18,113 nt of DNA from Adhaeribacter sp. (GCA_028288395.1 JAQBNV010000047.1:1-18113); one strand, 5' to 3'. Shown: positions 8,197 through 16,417, numbered from the stretch's first letter. Numbers and translations are program-made. The notes: generated by a model from the sequence alone, not told the origin.

Positions 8197-9279
8197 ATGA
8201 TAACCACTGCTGAAAGTATTGATTCAATTATCTCACCCCGGGCCGCTAAGTTGTGGCTGCCCAAACAAGTTTTAATTACGCCCGCGGCCCTGGCAGAACC
8301 CTGGGGTAGAAAAATATACGAGCGGGTAAGTGCCCTGGGCTTGCCGGTGCAGGAACTGAAGCAGAACCGCCTGGTGAATTTACGGGGAGAAGACGAAAGG
8401 GAAACTTACCGGAAAGCTAAAAATACTCTGGCCATTGTAACGGCGCCAGCCAGCGCATTAAAACTGCAGCCGATTCCGCCCTCGGCCGATTACCAGTTTC
8501 ACCTGGCCGAAGGTTGCCCGGCGCACTGCCAGTACTGTTACTTAGCCGGTAGCCTGGCCGGGCCGCCAGTGGTTCGGGTATTTGCTAATTTGCCTATCAT
8601 ACTGGCTAACCTGCCGAAGTACAAAAAGCCGGGCCAGGTAACTTCTTTTGAAGCCAGTTGCTACACCGATCCCCTGGGTATCGAGCATTTAACCGGTAGT
8701 CTGGCCGAAACCATACGCTTTTTTGGGGAGCAGGAAAATATGCATTTGCGTTGGGTAACGAAGTACAGCCAGGTAGATGACCTGCTGCAAGTGCCGCATC
8801 ATAACCATACCCGCCCGCGTTTCAGCCTGAACACCGATTTTATTTCCCGGCGGTTGGAAGGTGGTACGGCTTCTTTAAACGAGCGGCTGGCTGCGGTGCG
8901 CAAAATGGCTTTGCCCCGGGCCTTGGGCGGTGGCGGCTATAAAGTAGGGCTGGTAATTGCCCCCATTATGCCGGTGCCGGACTGGGAAGAACAATATACG
9001 AATTTGCTGGATAAGCTTCAACTAGCCCTGGATTTTCCGGGGGATATAACTTTTGAATTAATCAGCCACCGGTTTACGCCGGGCTCTAAAGCTATTTTGC
9101 AGGAATGGTATCCTAATACCAGCATCGATTTTGATGAAAGTAACCGGGCGCTTAAATTTAATAAATTCGGCGGCAAGAAGTTTGTGTACCCGCCCGTTAC
9201 CATGAACAACCTGCGCAGCTTCTTTTACCAGGAGTTGAAGCTGCGGTTTCCGGAGGCGCCAATTTTATACTGGACATAG
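8197..9279 (+). CDS. splB: Spore photoproduct lyase-like radical SAM protein
   Basis: A 360-residue radical SAM enzyme of the spore photoproduct lyase (SplB) family, which uses S-adenosylmethionine and a [4Fe-4S] cluster to split 5-thyminyl-5,6-dihydrothymine lesions in UV-damaged DNA. The cluster motif is CPAHCQYCYL with C107, C111 and C114 (CX3CX2C). C155 in FEASCYTDPLGIEHLTG sits about 41 residues further on, where Bacillus SPL has its catalytic H-donor Cys141, so the lyase-specific residue appears kept. Helix-rich residues 20-80 and the C-terminal HRFTPGSKAIL and KFVYPP segments also fit. The host family does not sporulate, so its natural substrate is uncertain. It is monocistronic, with a terminator directly after it shared with glgB. 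The gene symbol is by homology only. Confidence 0.85.
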   Translation: MITTAESIDSIISPRAAKLWLPKQVLITPAALAEPWGRKIYERVSALGLPVQELKQNRLVNLRGEDERETYRKAKNTLAIVTAPASALKLQPIPPSADYQFHLAEGCPAHCQYCYLAGSLAGPPVVRVFANLPIILANLPKYKKPGQVTSFEASCYTDPLGIEHLTGSLAETIRFFGEQENMHLRWVTKYSQVDDLLQVPHHNHTRPRFSLNTDFISRRLEGGTASLNERLAAVRKMALPRALGGGGYKVGLVIAPIMPVPDWEEQYTNLLDKLQLALDFPGDITFELISHRFTPGSKAILQEWYPNTSIDFDESNRALKFNKFGGKKFVYPPVTMNNLRSFFYQELKLRFPEAPILYWT

Positions 9280-9290
9280 AAAGGAAAAAA

Positions 9291-9317
9291 GGAGATGCCG
9301 GTGTAGCCGGCATCTCC
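9291..9317. terminator. Bidirectional terminator between SPL-like gene and glgB
   Basis: An 11-bp GC-rich stem, GGAGATGCCGG (9291-9301) with CCGGCATCTCC (9307-9317), closes a 5-base loop TGTAG. On the minus strand it is followed by a TTTTTTCC run, a strong signal for glgB. On the plus strand it is followed by TTATAATATTTAATTTTC, a weaker U-rich tail for the SPL-like gene. It lies 11 bases after one stop and 9 bases after the other. Confidence 0.88.
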
Positions 9318-9326
9318 TTATAATAT

Positions 9327-11348
9327 TTAATTTTCTTTTTTAATAACCAGTGCGGTACGGTTGGTAATGTACAAGCGCAATTTATTTGTTTTGTCTTCGC
9401 TAAAAGAAGGGTATAAAATATCGTCGGCTACCCGGTTAAAACCGCCAAACTCCGGACGGTCCGAATTTAAGATGATGCGGTAAGAACCGGCGGCCGGCAC
9501 CCAAAGTTTATAATCCGGGATGGAATTGGTGGGGCTGAAATTAAATATAAAAATAAGACCACCCCGCTCAAAGATAACTACTTTGTTACTCGTATCCATG
9601 TTTAGCTGCCAGGCGGCCGGCGCCGAAAGTACTTTGTTTTCCCGGATAAGGTGGGTCATGGCACTGTCGAAGGCCGCAAAATATTTGTACTTCAGGTTAG
9701 GATTATCTACCAGGCTCCACTGCCGCCGGGCGTATTTGTAGCTCCAGTTGTTGCCTACCCGCGGAAAATCTATCCACTCCGGGTGCCCAAATTCATTGCC
9801 CATAAAGGTTAAATAAGCTTCGCCGCCCAAAGACATGGTAAACAGCCGGATTAATTTGTGCAGGGCCAGTCCCCGGTCAATTACCAGGTTAGGATCATCC
9901 ACGCCCATGTGGAAATACATCTCCTTATCCATAAGCCAGAAGGCCAGGGTTTTATCGCCCACCATGGCTTGGTCATGCGATTCGGCATAGGCGACTGTTT
10001 TTTCTTTGTAACGCCGGTTGGTGAGTACGCCCCACATTTCGTAAATATTCCAGTCTTCGTCGCGCTGGTGCTTCAATAATTTTATCCAGTAATCCGGAAT
10101 ACCCATGGCCAGTCGGTAATCAAAGCCCAGGCCTCCGTCTTCTATGGACCGGCATAAACCAGGCATTCCGCTCATGTCTTCGGCAATGCAAATAGCGCCG
10201 GGTTTCAGCTGCTGCACCATGGTAGTGGCCAGTTGCAGGTAAGTAATAGCATCTTTATCTATCCCGGCCCGAAAATAGCGGTCGTAAGAATCAAAAGAGA
10301 CGCCTTCGCCGTGGTGCTGGTACAGCATGGAAGTAACCCCATCAAACCGGAAACCATCAAAATGAAATTCTTCGAGCCAGTAATGCAGGTTTGACAGCAG
10401 GAATTGCCGCACGCCATTATTGCCATAATCGAATACGCGAGAGTCCCAGGCCGGGTGAAAACCCTGCGGGCCCGGATGAAAATATTGGTGGCCGGAACCA
10501 TCAAAATTAACCAGACCTTCCGCCACGTTTTTAACGGCGTGCGAATGCACTACGTCCATGATTACGGCAATGCCTGATTTATGAGCCTCGTTTACCAGGT
10601 GTTTCAAATCTTCGGGCGTACCGAACCGCGAAGAAACCGCAAAAAAGTTAGATACGTGGTAGCCGAAAGACCCATAATACGGGTGCTCCATTACCGCCAT
10701 TAACTGGATGCAGTTGTATCCGCCGGCCTTGATGCGGGGCAGGACCTGTTGGGTGAATTCCTGGAAGGTGCCAATTCCTTCTTTCTCCTGGGCCATGCCC
10801 ACGTGCGCTTCGTAAATAATAGGTTCGGTAATGTTCCCCACCGAAAAACCTTCATCCTGCCAGGTAAACGGAATTACTGGCCAAACCTGACCCGTAAAAT
10901 CGTACGTTTCAGGGTTTTGCACTGCCCGCCGGATGTAGGGCGGCAGGCGATCGAGGTTGCCGTTGGCCGCTTTTATATGTACTTTAACCAGGGAACCTGG
11001 CGTAAAGGTGTTCGCGTATTCGGTGTCAGGTAAAAATATTTCCCAAAAGCCCTGCGCATTTACCACCATGGGATGCGATTCCCGGTTCCAGTTATTAAAA
11101 TCGCCAATTAAATTTAGCGCGTAAGCGGCCGGCGCCCATTCGCGGTACCACCAGCCTTTTTGCTCCGGGTCGTAGTTGATACCTAAATATTTGTGGGCCT
11201 GGGCGTATTGCTCCAGCGAACCATATTCCTGTTCAATATTTCTCTTAACCTGCTTATACGTTTGCTGACGCTCTAATAAATCTGGCTCGTAAGGAGTAAG
11301 CCAGGGATCATCTTTCACCAATTGCAGGACCGGGGATATTTTTTCCAT
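9327..11348 (-). CDS. glgB: 1,4-alpha-glucan branching enzyme, GH13 (eukaryote-like GH13_8 type)
   Basis: A cytoplasmic glycogen branching enzyme of 673 residues that cuts an alpha-1,4 chain and re-attaches it by an alpha-1,6 bond. It has an N-terminal helical segment, a CBM48-like domain (about 60-150, YREWAPAAYALNLIGDFNNW), a GH13 barrel with the four conserved regions DVVHSH (265-270), GFRFDGVTS with nucleophile D336, IAEDMSG with acid/base E390, and ESHDQ with D459, and a C-terminal all-beta domain. The length and motifs such as YHVSNFFAVSSRFGTPEDLK and MLYQHHG match the GH13_8 group of eukaryotic-type enzymes rather than the longer E. coli-type GH13_9 GlgB. No other glycogen genes are beside it. 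No clear -7/-33 promoter is visible upstream. Confidence 0.95.
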   Translation of the reverse strand: MEKISPVLQLVKDDPWLTPYEPDLLERQQTYKQVKRNIEQEYGSLEQYAQAHKYLGINYDPEQKGWWYREWAPAAYALNLIGDFNNWNRESHPMVVNAQGFWEIFLPDTEYANTFTPGSLVKVHIKAANGNLDRLPPYIRRAVQNPETYDFTGQVWPVIPFTWQDEGFSVGNITEPIIYEAHVGMAQEKEGIGTFQEFTQQVLPRIKAGGYNCIQLMAVMEHPYYGSFGYHVSNFFAVSSRFGTPEDLKHLVNEAHKSGIAVIMDVVHSHAVKNVAEGLVNFDGSGHQYFHPGPQGFHPAWDSRVFDYGNNGVRQFLLSNLHYWLEEFHFDGFRFDGVTSMLYQHHGEGVSFDSYDRYFRAGIDKDAITYLQLATTMVQQLKPGAICIAEDMSGMPGLCRSIEDGGLGFDYRLAMGIPDYWIKLLKHQRDEDWNIYEMWGVLTNRRYKEKTVAYAESHDQAMVGDKTLAFWLMDKEMYFHMGVDDPNLVIDRGLALHKLIRLFTMSLGGEAYLTFMGNEFGHPEWIDFPRVGNNWSYKYARRQWSLVDNPNLKYKYFAAFDSAMTHLIRENKVLSAPAAWQLNMDTSNKVVIFERGGLIFIFNFSPTNSIPDYKLWVPAAGSYRIILNSDRPEFGGFNRVADDILYPSFSEDKTNKLRLYITNRTALVIKKEN

Positions 11349-11663
11349 AGTAACGATGCTTCTAAAAAGACTTGCTCTGGATAAACGGATAATTTCAGCG
11401 ACAAGATAAGTTTTTATTCAGATAAGCAGGATTATTAGCGCAAATTTTAAAATACTCCGAAATAAAAGGCTGATATATTTTTGATTTTCCTCAGGTATGA
11501 TGGCTGCTGGGTACCCTTAGATTAAACGCAATAAGCTTGCGAGCTTTCCCAAAAGAAGCCTTACACTTCTGCTCATTGGCACTGGCTTAAAAGTGCCAGG
11601 CGCTTATTTTGATTTATTTTGCTTGAACAGGCGCAAAAAGTACTTGGTATGTAACAGAATTGC

Positions 11664-11903
11664 ATGGATAAACCCAAAATAGAAAACCCGGAAATGCGGC
11701 CGGTTTTAAATCTTATCGCTACTTTAATTTCTTTATTATTAGCTATTCGCATTAGTTTATTATTTACAGTTTCTTCGTTTCTATATCTCTTCTCACGCAA
11801 TGCAACTTTCCTGGGTTGGTTCATAAGGACAGGTTTCATGGCAGTAAGGGCAGATAAATTATACGTTTTATTTCTTTTTTTTATTTGGATTAAATCTAAA
11901 TAG
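11664..11903 (+). CDS. Doubtful small hydrophobic protein
   Basis: An ATG-started frame of 79 residues, MDKPKIENPEMRPVLNLI followed by two hydrophobic stretches (about 17-42 and 66-77) that could be membrane segments. I recognise no family. Its frame overlaps a similarly long open frame on the opposite strand and the DNA is AT-rich, so chance is a real possibility. The 3' end overlaps the Fur-geometry palindrome in front of the receptor gene, which argues against it being a conserved gene. Confidence 0.15.
   Translation: MDKPKIENPEMRPVLNLIATLISLLLAIRISLLFTVSSFLYLFSRNATFLGWFIRTGFMAVRADKLYVLFLFFIWIKSK
11883..11901. promoter_or_regulatory. 9-1-9 inverted repeat upstream of siderophore receptor, possible Fur-type operator
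   Basis: The 19-mer ATTTGGATT-A-AATCTAAAT has arms matching at 8 of 9 positions around one central base, the geometry of Fur-family operators. It lies 54 bases before the receptor ATG. The letters do not match the E. coli Fur consensus (GATAATGAT arms), so the assignment rests on geometry and on the downstream iron-uptake genes. Confidence 0.35.
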
Positions 11904-11910
11904 TGTTTTC

Positions 11911-11947
11911 CTTTGCTTCAATTTAAAATCAATCTAAATAAGCAAAG
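11911..11947. promoter_or_regulatory. 8-bp perfect inverted repeat before receptor start
   Basis: CTTTGCTT (11911-11918) is mirrored by AAGCAAAG (11940-11947), with a 21-base spacer, ending 8 bases before the receptor ATG. The spacer holds the second copy of the direct repeat AATCTAAATA (11893-11902 and 11931-11940, 38 bases apart). It could be an operator or a leader hairpin that covers the translation start region. A loose promoter, TTTG (11884-11887) then TCCTTTGC, overlaps it. Confidence 0.3.
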
Positions 11948-11955
11948 CCTTAACT

Positions 11956-14403
11956 ATGTCGATAGATTTCTACTTTCCAAGAAAAAAAATCACCCAAATT
12001 ATCTTTTTATTTCTTTTTGCACTTACAATTACGGCCGTTAAAGCCCAAACCCTGGCCTCCATTGCCGACGCAGCGGGAGTTGGTTCTATTAAGGGTTATG
12101 TAGCAAGCACTGATGGTGATGGCGTAGAATTCGTAAACGTGATGTTAAAAGGCACTAATAGAGGCGCAATTTCGGGAGCAGATGGCTCTTTTCAGATAAG
12201 GAATGTGAAAGAAGGAAATTACCTGTTGGTTGCTACCTACGTGGGCTTGCAGGCGGAGGAAAAAGAAGTAACAGTAATGGCCGGGCAAGCTACTTTGATA
12301 AATTTTGAATTGCCCCGAAGTGCGCAGCAACTAAGCGAAATTGTAATTACCGAAACGCGCAGCATGAATAAAAAGCCGGTAGCGATTGGTAAAATAGCCA
12401 TCAACCCCTTAGATATGCCCCAGAGCATGGCGGTGATAGGCAGCCAGGTTATTGCTGATCAGCAGGCTTCTAAATTAAGCGATGTAATAAAAAATGTTAA
12501 CGGGGTAGCCTTGGGTACCACGCGCGGCAGCACTGCCGAAACATTTTTTGCCCGCGGGTATAACTTAGGCGCCAATAATATTTTTAAGAACGGAGCCCGG
12601 TCCAATTCGGCCGTTATCCCGGAAGCCAGTACCCTCGAAAAAGTAGAAGTATTGAAAGGAAGTGCGGCCCTGCTGTACGGCAATGTAAGCGGGGGCGCCG
12701 TCATTAACATGGTTACGAAACAACCTGAATTCGAATATGGAGGCGAGGTAGCGATGCGGGCTGGTAGCTATAATTTATATAAGCCTATTGCTGATATCTA
12801 TGGGCCCATTACCCAAAATTTAGCTTTCCGGGTAATTGGTACCTACGAAACGGTCGAAAGTTATCGCAAAAGCGTGGAATCGGAGCGTATTTATGTGAAC
12901 CCATCTTTGCTGTATAAATTAGGCTCAAAAACCGATATTTTGGTGCAGGGCGATTACCTGAAAACTGATTTTACCCCGGATTTTGGGATCGGTACCCTTG
13001 CCGGAAAAATACCCACTAATATATCGCGGTCCAGCTTTTTTAATGCGCCCTGGGCTTATAACCAGGTAGCGCAAACAACGGCTTCGGTAAACGTAAATCA
13101 CAAGCTAAACACGGCCTGGAAGTTAAATTTTATGGGTTCCCGGCAGTTATTTGACCGCAATTATTTCTCTACCGAACGCATCCAGGCCGATGCAGTCGGA
13201 GACTGGAGCCGGAACCTGACCCGTTCAAAAATTGCCGAAGATTATTATACCAGCCAGGTTAATTTAACCGGAACAACTAAAACCGGCAAAATCGGCCATA
13301 CCATGCTGGTAGGAGTGGATGCCGAAAGGTATTTTAATACCAGCCATGCCTTTAATTTAAATACGGCTTACGACAAAATTAATATTCTGGACCCGGCTAA
13401 ATACCTGGCCCGGACCGATGAACCGATAAACTCCATTAAAACCCGTACCGAAACCCCGACTTACCGCTTTGGTGCTTATGCCCAGGATTTAATCAGCCTT
13501 TCAAATAAATTTAAAGTACTGGCCGGTTTGCGCTGGTCTTACCAGAAGGTGGCAGTAGCCAAAATATACGATGTGGCTTCGGACGCTACCAACAACAGCA
13601 CCACCGCTACCACCCGTTACGACCGCGCTTTTTCCCCGCGGGTAGGAGTGGTTTACCAGCCGCTGGCGAGCACCGCACTGTTTGCAAGTTATTCTAATAA
13701 TTTTACCACCAATACCGGGAAAGATGTTTACGAGCAAAACCTGGGGCCATCTATTATTGATCAATATGAAGTAGGTGTAAAAAATGACTTGCTGAAAGAT
13801 AAATTATCGGTAAATCTTACTTTTTATAAAGTTATTAATAACAACCTGGCGCAGCAGGCCCAATTTTTAGCCGATGGTGTAACAATAAATACCGACCCTA
13901 CCATAAAAGAATTTACCGGCCAGACCACCAGTGATGGGGTAGAAATTGATTTTGATGGTTCTATTGTGGATGGGTTAAATTTTTTAGCCGGTTATAGCTA
14001 TAATTTTATGCGGTATACCAAAACCTCCGGTCTTACCGGTAGCTATAAAGAAGGAGAGCGCCTAGTAAGTAATCCGGCCCATACTGCCAATGCTACCTTT
14101 TTCTATACTTTCCAGGAGACGGTCTTGAGAGGACTTAAACTGGGCGCTTCCGGATTTTATACCGGCGAACGCAATGCCGGCTGGAATAATACTGTAGGGC
14201 AAACCCAGGTTGGTTCGCGCTTAATCCCGATTAAAGGATATACGACATTCGATTTATCAATGGGGTATGCTTACAAAAATATCTCGCTTTTAGGTAAATT
14301 ATCAAATATTACCAACGAGCTAAATTATCTGGTGCACGAGAATTACAGCGTTAATCCCATTCCGCCGCGTCAGTTTATAACCACACTCGCTTTTAAATTT
14401 TAA
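11956..14403 (+). CDS. TonB-dependent siderophore receptor with carboxypeptidase-regulatory-like domain
   Basis: An 815-residue outer-membrane ligand-gated channel for ferric siderophores, energised by TonB-ExbB-ExbD. A signal peptide ends near AVKAQ (residue 31). A carboxypeptidase-D regulatory-like beta domain follows (about 44-118, SIKGYVASTDGDGVEFVNV, ADGSFQIRNV), as is common in Bacteroidota receptors. A TonB-box-like EIVIT (128-132) and the plug (about 150-256) come next: DMPQSMAVIGSQVIADQQ, RGYNLGANNIFKNGARS, and VEVLKGSAALLYGNVSGGAVINMVTKQP. The remainder forms the barrel, ending in the aromatic FITTLAFKF expected for outer-membrane insertion. The plug style matches the FhuA/FpvA-like siderophore subfamily rather than SusC. 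The next gene, a PepSY protein 127 bases on, supports a role in iron uptake. The ligand cannot be told from sequence. The start is supported by the K-rich N-region directly before the hydrophobic core. Confidence 0.93.
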   Translation: MSIDFYFPRKKITQIIFLFLFALTITAVKAQTLASIADAAGVGSIKGYVASTDGDGVEFVNVMLKGTNRGAISGADGSFQIRNVKEGNYLLVATYVGLQAEEKEVTVMAGQATLINFELPRSAQQLSEIVITETRSMNKKPVAIGKIAINPLDMPQSMAVIGSQVIADQQASKLSDVIKNVNGVALGTTRGSTAETFFARGYNLGANNIFKNGARSNSAVIPEASTLEKVEVLKGSAALLYGNVSGGAVINMVTKQPEFEYGGEVAMRAGSYNLYKPIADIYGPITQNLAFRVIGTYETVESYRKSVESERIYVNPSLLYKLGSKTDILVQGDYLKTDFTPDFGIGTLAGKIPTNISRSSFFNAPWAYNQVAQTTASVNVNHKLNTAWKLNFMGSRQLFDRNYFSTERIQADAVGDWSRNLTRSKIAEDYYTSQVNLTGTTKTGKIGHTMLVGVDAERYFNTSHAFNLNTAYDKINILDPAKYLARTDEPINSIKTRTETPTYRFGAYAQDLISLSNKFKVLAGLRWSYQKVAVAKIYDVASDATNNSTTATTRYDRAFSPRVGVVYQPLASTALFASYSNNFTTNTGKDVYEQNLGPSIIDQYEVGVKNDLLKDKLSVNLTFYKVINNNLAQQAQFLADGVTINTDPTIKEFTGQTTSDGVEIDFDGSIVDGLNFLAGYSYNFMRYTKTSGLTGSYKEGERLVSNPAHTANATFFYTFQETVLRGLKLGASGFYTGERNAGWNNTVGQTQVGSRLIPIKGYTTFDLSMGYAYKNISLLGKLSNITNELNYLVHENYSVNPIPPRQFITTLAFKF

Positions 14404-14530
14404 ATCAACAATCATTATATATCATTTCTTGGCAACCACCAGAAAAGGAGTTCCTGGAAAAACGATAGCGAACCTTCACCATTATCTTTTCGAATTATTA
14501 TTTAAACGGGTTTAACCTGCAAGCGCGAAT

Positions 14531-15781
14531 ATGAAGAAATTTTTTCGGGTAATTCACCTGTATTTAAGCTTGGCTGCCGGCCTGGTAATAGCGGTGGTTT
14601 GTTTTACAGGGGCAGTCCTGGTTTTTGAAAAGGAACTGCAGGAAATTTTTAATCACGACCGGTATTATGTCACGCCGGCGGGGCAGCGGCTGCCCCTGGA
14701 GCAACTGGTGCAAAAGGTAAAACAGGAGGTGCCGGCTGGTAAAGTAGCGGGGGTTAAAGTGTACGCCGACCCTGCCCGGACTGTAGAGGTAGCCCTGATG
14801 ATGCCTGAGAAAGAAGGGCGCGATAAAGGAGCGGAAAAAGCTGGGACAGCGAAAGAAATAAAAAAGGAAGAACAGGATAAAAAAGGTGCTGGTGGCCCAG
14901 CAGGTGCCGAAGCCAAGAAGGGCGGCGGTGGCGGCGGACGGCCCAGCCATACGGCTTTTGTAAACCCGTATACCGGCCAGGTGCAGGAACTGTATACCTA
15001 CCGCGAAACCTTTTTCTACACCATGTTTGCGTTGCACCGCTGGTTGCTGGGCGGACAGGATAGCATAGGTAAGTTAATAGTGGGCGTTTCTACAGTTATT
15101 TTCCTTTTTATTCTGATTACCGGTATTATTTTGTGGTGGCCCAAGACTCAGAATGTATTGGCCCAGCGGTTAAAAGTTAAATTTGGTGGCGGCTGGAAGC
15201 GGCTGAACCATGATTTTCATATTGTACTGGGGTTTTATTCTGCTATTTTCCTTTTTGTATTTGCTTTTACGGGCTTGGCCTGGTCTTTTAAGTGGTTTAA
15301 CGACGGTATCTACATCGTAACGAATTCCGACATGAAACCAGCCGAGCCCCCGGTATCGTTGTACCAGGCCGGTAAATCGCTGGTTACCTACGATGCCGTC
15401 CTGTCAGCGGCTACGCAAACCATAAAGAGTACGGACTTTTATAATATATCGGCCCCCAAAGATTCAGCGGGTATATTTTCAGTCACGGTTCACCAGCCCG
15501 GCCGGCAGGAAGCGGCTACCGATAATTATTATTTCGATCAATACAGCGGTCAGTTAATCGGTGCTTTAAAATTTAATGATAAAAACCTGGGGCAGCGGGT
15601 AAGATCCACATTTAAGCCGGTCCACACGGGGTCTATATTTGGCCTGCCGTCTAAAATAATTGCTTTAATTACCTGTGTAATGGGCGTAACGTTTCCGGTA
15701 ACCGGCGTTATTTTGTGGCTGAACCGCCTTAAAAAGAACCGGCACAAAAAGAAAAAGAAAGCCCGGGCTTTCCCGGCATAA
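14531..15781 (+). CDS. PepSY-associated transmembrane protein, probable siderophore-iron reductase
   Basis: A 416-residue inner-membrane protein of the PepSY/iron-regulated (PiuB/FoxB-like) family. Four membrane segments lie at about 12-32, 181-202, 232-254 and 374-397, with two large outside loops carrying PepSY-like folds (VNPYTGQVQEL at 144-154, YYFDQYSGQLIGAL at 333-346). Histidines H9, H169, H227, H230 and H365 at membrane borders are candidates for haem ligands. FoxB-type relatives are di-haem enzymes that reduce ferric siderophores at the inner membrane, which fits the receptor gene just upstream. Residues about 93-139 are a Lys/Glu-then-Gly-rich low-complexity insert, and the C-terminus is very basic (KKNRHKKKKKAR), as expected inside the cell. 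It is probably co-transcribed with the receptor, and a strong terminator follows. Confidence 0.88.
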   Translation: MKKFFRVIHLYLSLAAGLVIAVVCFTGAVLVFEKELQEIFNHDRYYVTPAGQRLPLEQLVQKVKQEVPAGKVAGVKVYADPARTVEVALMMPEKEGRDKGAEKAGTAKEIKKEEQDKKGAGGPAGAEAKKGGGGGGRPSHTAFVNPYTGQVQELYTYRETFFYTMFALHRWLLGGQDSIGKLIVGVSTVIFLFILITGIILWWPKTQNVLAQRLKVKFGGGWKRLNHDFHIVLGFYSAIFLFVFAFTGLAWSFKWFNDGIYIVTNSDMKPAEPPVSLYQAGKSLVTYDAVLSAATQTIKSTDFYNISAPKDSAGIFSVTVHQPGRQEAATDNYYFDQYSGQLIGALKFNDKNLGQRVRSTFKPVHTGSIFGLPSKIIALITCVMGVTFPVTGVILWLNRLKKNRHKKKKKARAFPA

Positions 15782-15797
15782 TGGGTAATATTACTCC

Positions 15798-15837
15798 ATA
15801 AAAAAACCTCCTGTTATATAACAGGAGGTTTTTTTAT
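15798..15837. terminator. Perfect palindromic bidirectional terminator between PepSY gene and frr
   Basis: The 40 bases form a perfect palindrome: CCTCCTGTTA (15807-15816) pairs with TAACAGGAGG (15819-15828), flanked by an A7 run (15800-15806) and a T7 run (15829-15835). Either strand thus gives a GC-rich hairpin followed by a U-run. It ends the PepSY gene (stop 15781) from one side and frr (stop 15854) from the other. Confidence 0.9.
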
Positions 15838-15853
15838 GATAAATCAAGTTTAA

Positions 15854-16417
15854 TCAGATGGTCATAATTTCTGATTCTTTTCTGCTTAACAGTTCGTCTA
15901 TTTTTACAATATAATTATCGGTTAGCTTTTGCACCTTGCCTTCAGCATCTTTAATGGCGTCTTCGGCAGCGCCATCCTTCAGCAGCCTGCGCAACGACTC
16001 GTTTACATCTTTGCGGATGTTCCGAACGCGTACTTTACCGCTTTCGCTTTCGGCTTTGGCTTGTTTTACCAGGTCGCGGCGGCGTTGCTCCGTCAGGGCA
16101 GGTAAATTTAAACGCACCCCATCGGCTTCCTGTAATGGCTGAATGCCTAAATCACTATTTTTAATGGCTTTATTTACTTCCCCGAGCATATTTTTTTCCC
16201 AGGGTTTAATTAAAAGCGTGCGGGCATCGGGCGTGGTAATATTGGCTACCTGCGATAAAGGGGTAGAGATTCCATAGTAATCTACCCGTAAATCCTGTAC
16301 CATAGAAGGGGAGGCTTTGCCCGCTCTGATTTTACTTAGCTCTGCACTCGTGTGCTGCAAAGCTTTCTGCATAGATTCTTCGGCTTCGCTCAGATAAAAC
16401 TGAATTTCTTCTTCCAT
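15854..16417 (-). CDS. frr: Ribosome recycling factor
   Basis: A 187-residue translation factor that, with EF-G, splits post-termination ribosomes. The length is normal. The family hallmarks are present in order: HTSAELSKIRAGKASPSMV (22-40), DYYGISTPLSQVANI (46-60), ARTLLIKPW, LPALTEQRRRDLVKQ (about 105-119), and VRVRNIRKDVNESL, which includes the Arg that contacts 23S rRNA. It lies downstream of pyrH on the same strand, the common bacterial order pyrH-frr, but a 310-base gap suggests its own promoter. A TACTTTCG -7-like box lies at 16570-16577. Confidence 0.97.
   Translation of the reverse strand: MEEEIQFYLSEAEESMQKALQHTSAELSKIRAGKASPSMVQDLRVDYYGISTPLSQVANITTPDARTLLIKPWEKNMLGEVNKAIKNSDLGIQPLQEADGVRLNLPALTEQRRRDLVKQAKAESESGKVRVRNIRKDVNESLRRLLKDGAAEDAIKDAEGKVQKLTDNYIVKIDELLSRKESEIMTI

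Larger units (their letters stand above)
11349..11955. other. 607-base gap between glgB and siderophore receptor
   Basis: This gap lies between divergent genes and holds no gene I recognise. Two small hairpins occur: AAGCT/AGCTT at about 11533-11546, and GGCACT (11578-11583) with AGTGCC (11592-11597), which overlaps an alternative pairing CTGGC/GCCAG. An AT-rich hydrophobic frame (11664-11903) is listed separately. The last 75 bases carry the candidate receptor regulatory sites. The glgB promoter should lie at the left end but shows no clear consensus. Confidence 0.4.

Noticed and set aside
11573..11839. Minus-strand 88-residue frame opposite the small hydrophobic frame
   Set aside because: It starts without clear signals, is basic and low in recognisable motifs, and mirrors an equally doubtful frame on the other strand in AT-rich DNA.
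14564..15037. Minus-strand 157-residue open frame inside the PepSY gene
   Set aside because: It is antisense to a well-supported membrane protein, and its long Phe-rich runs are the complement of the Lys/Glu-rich insert.
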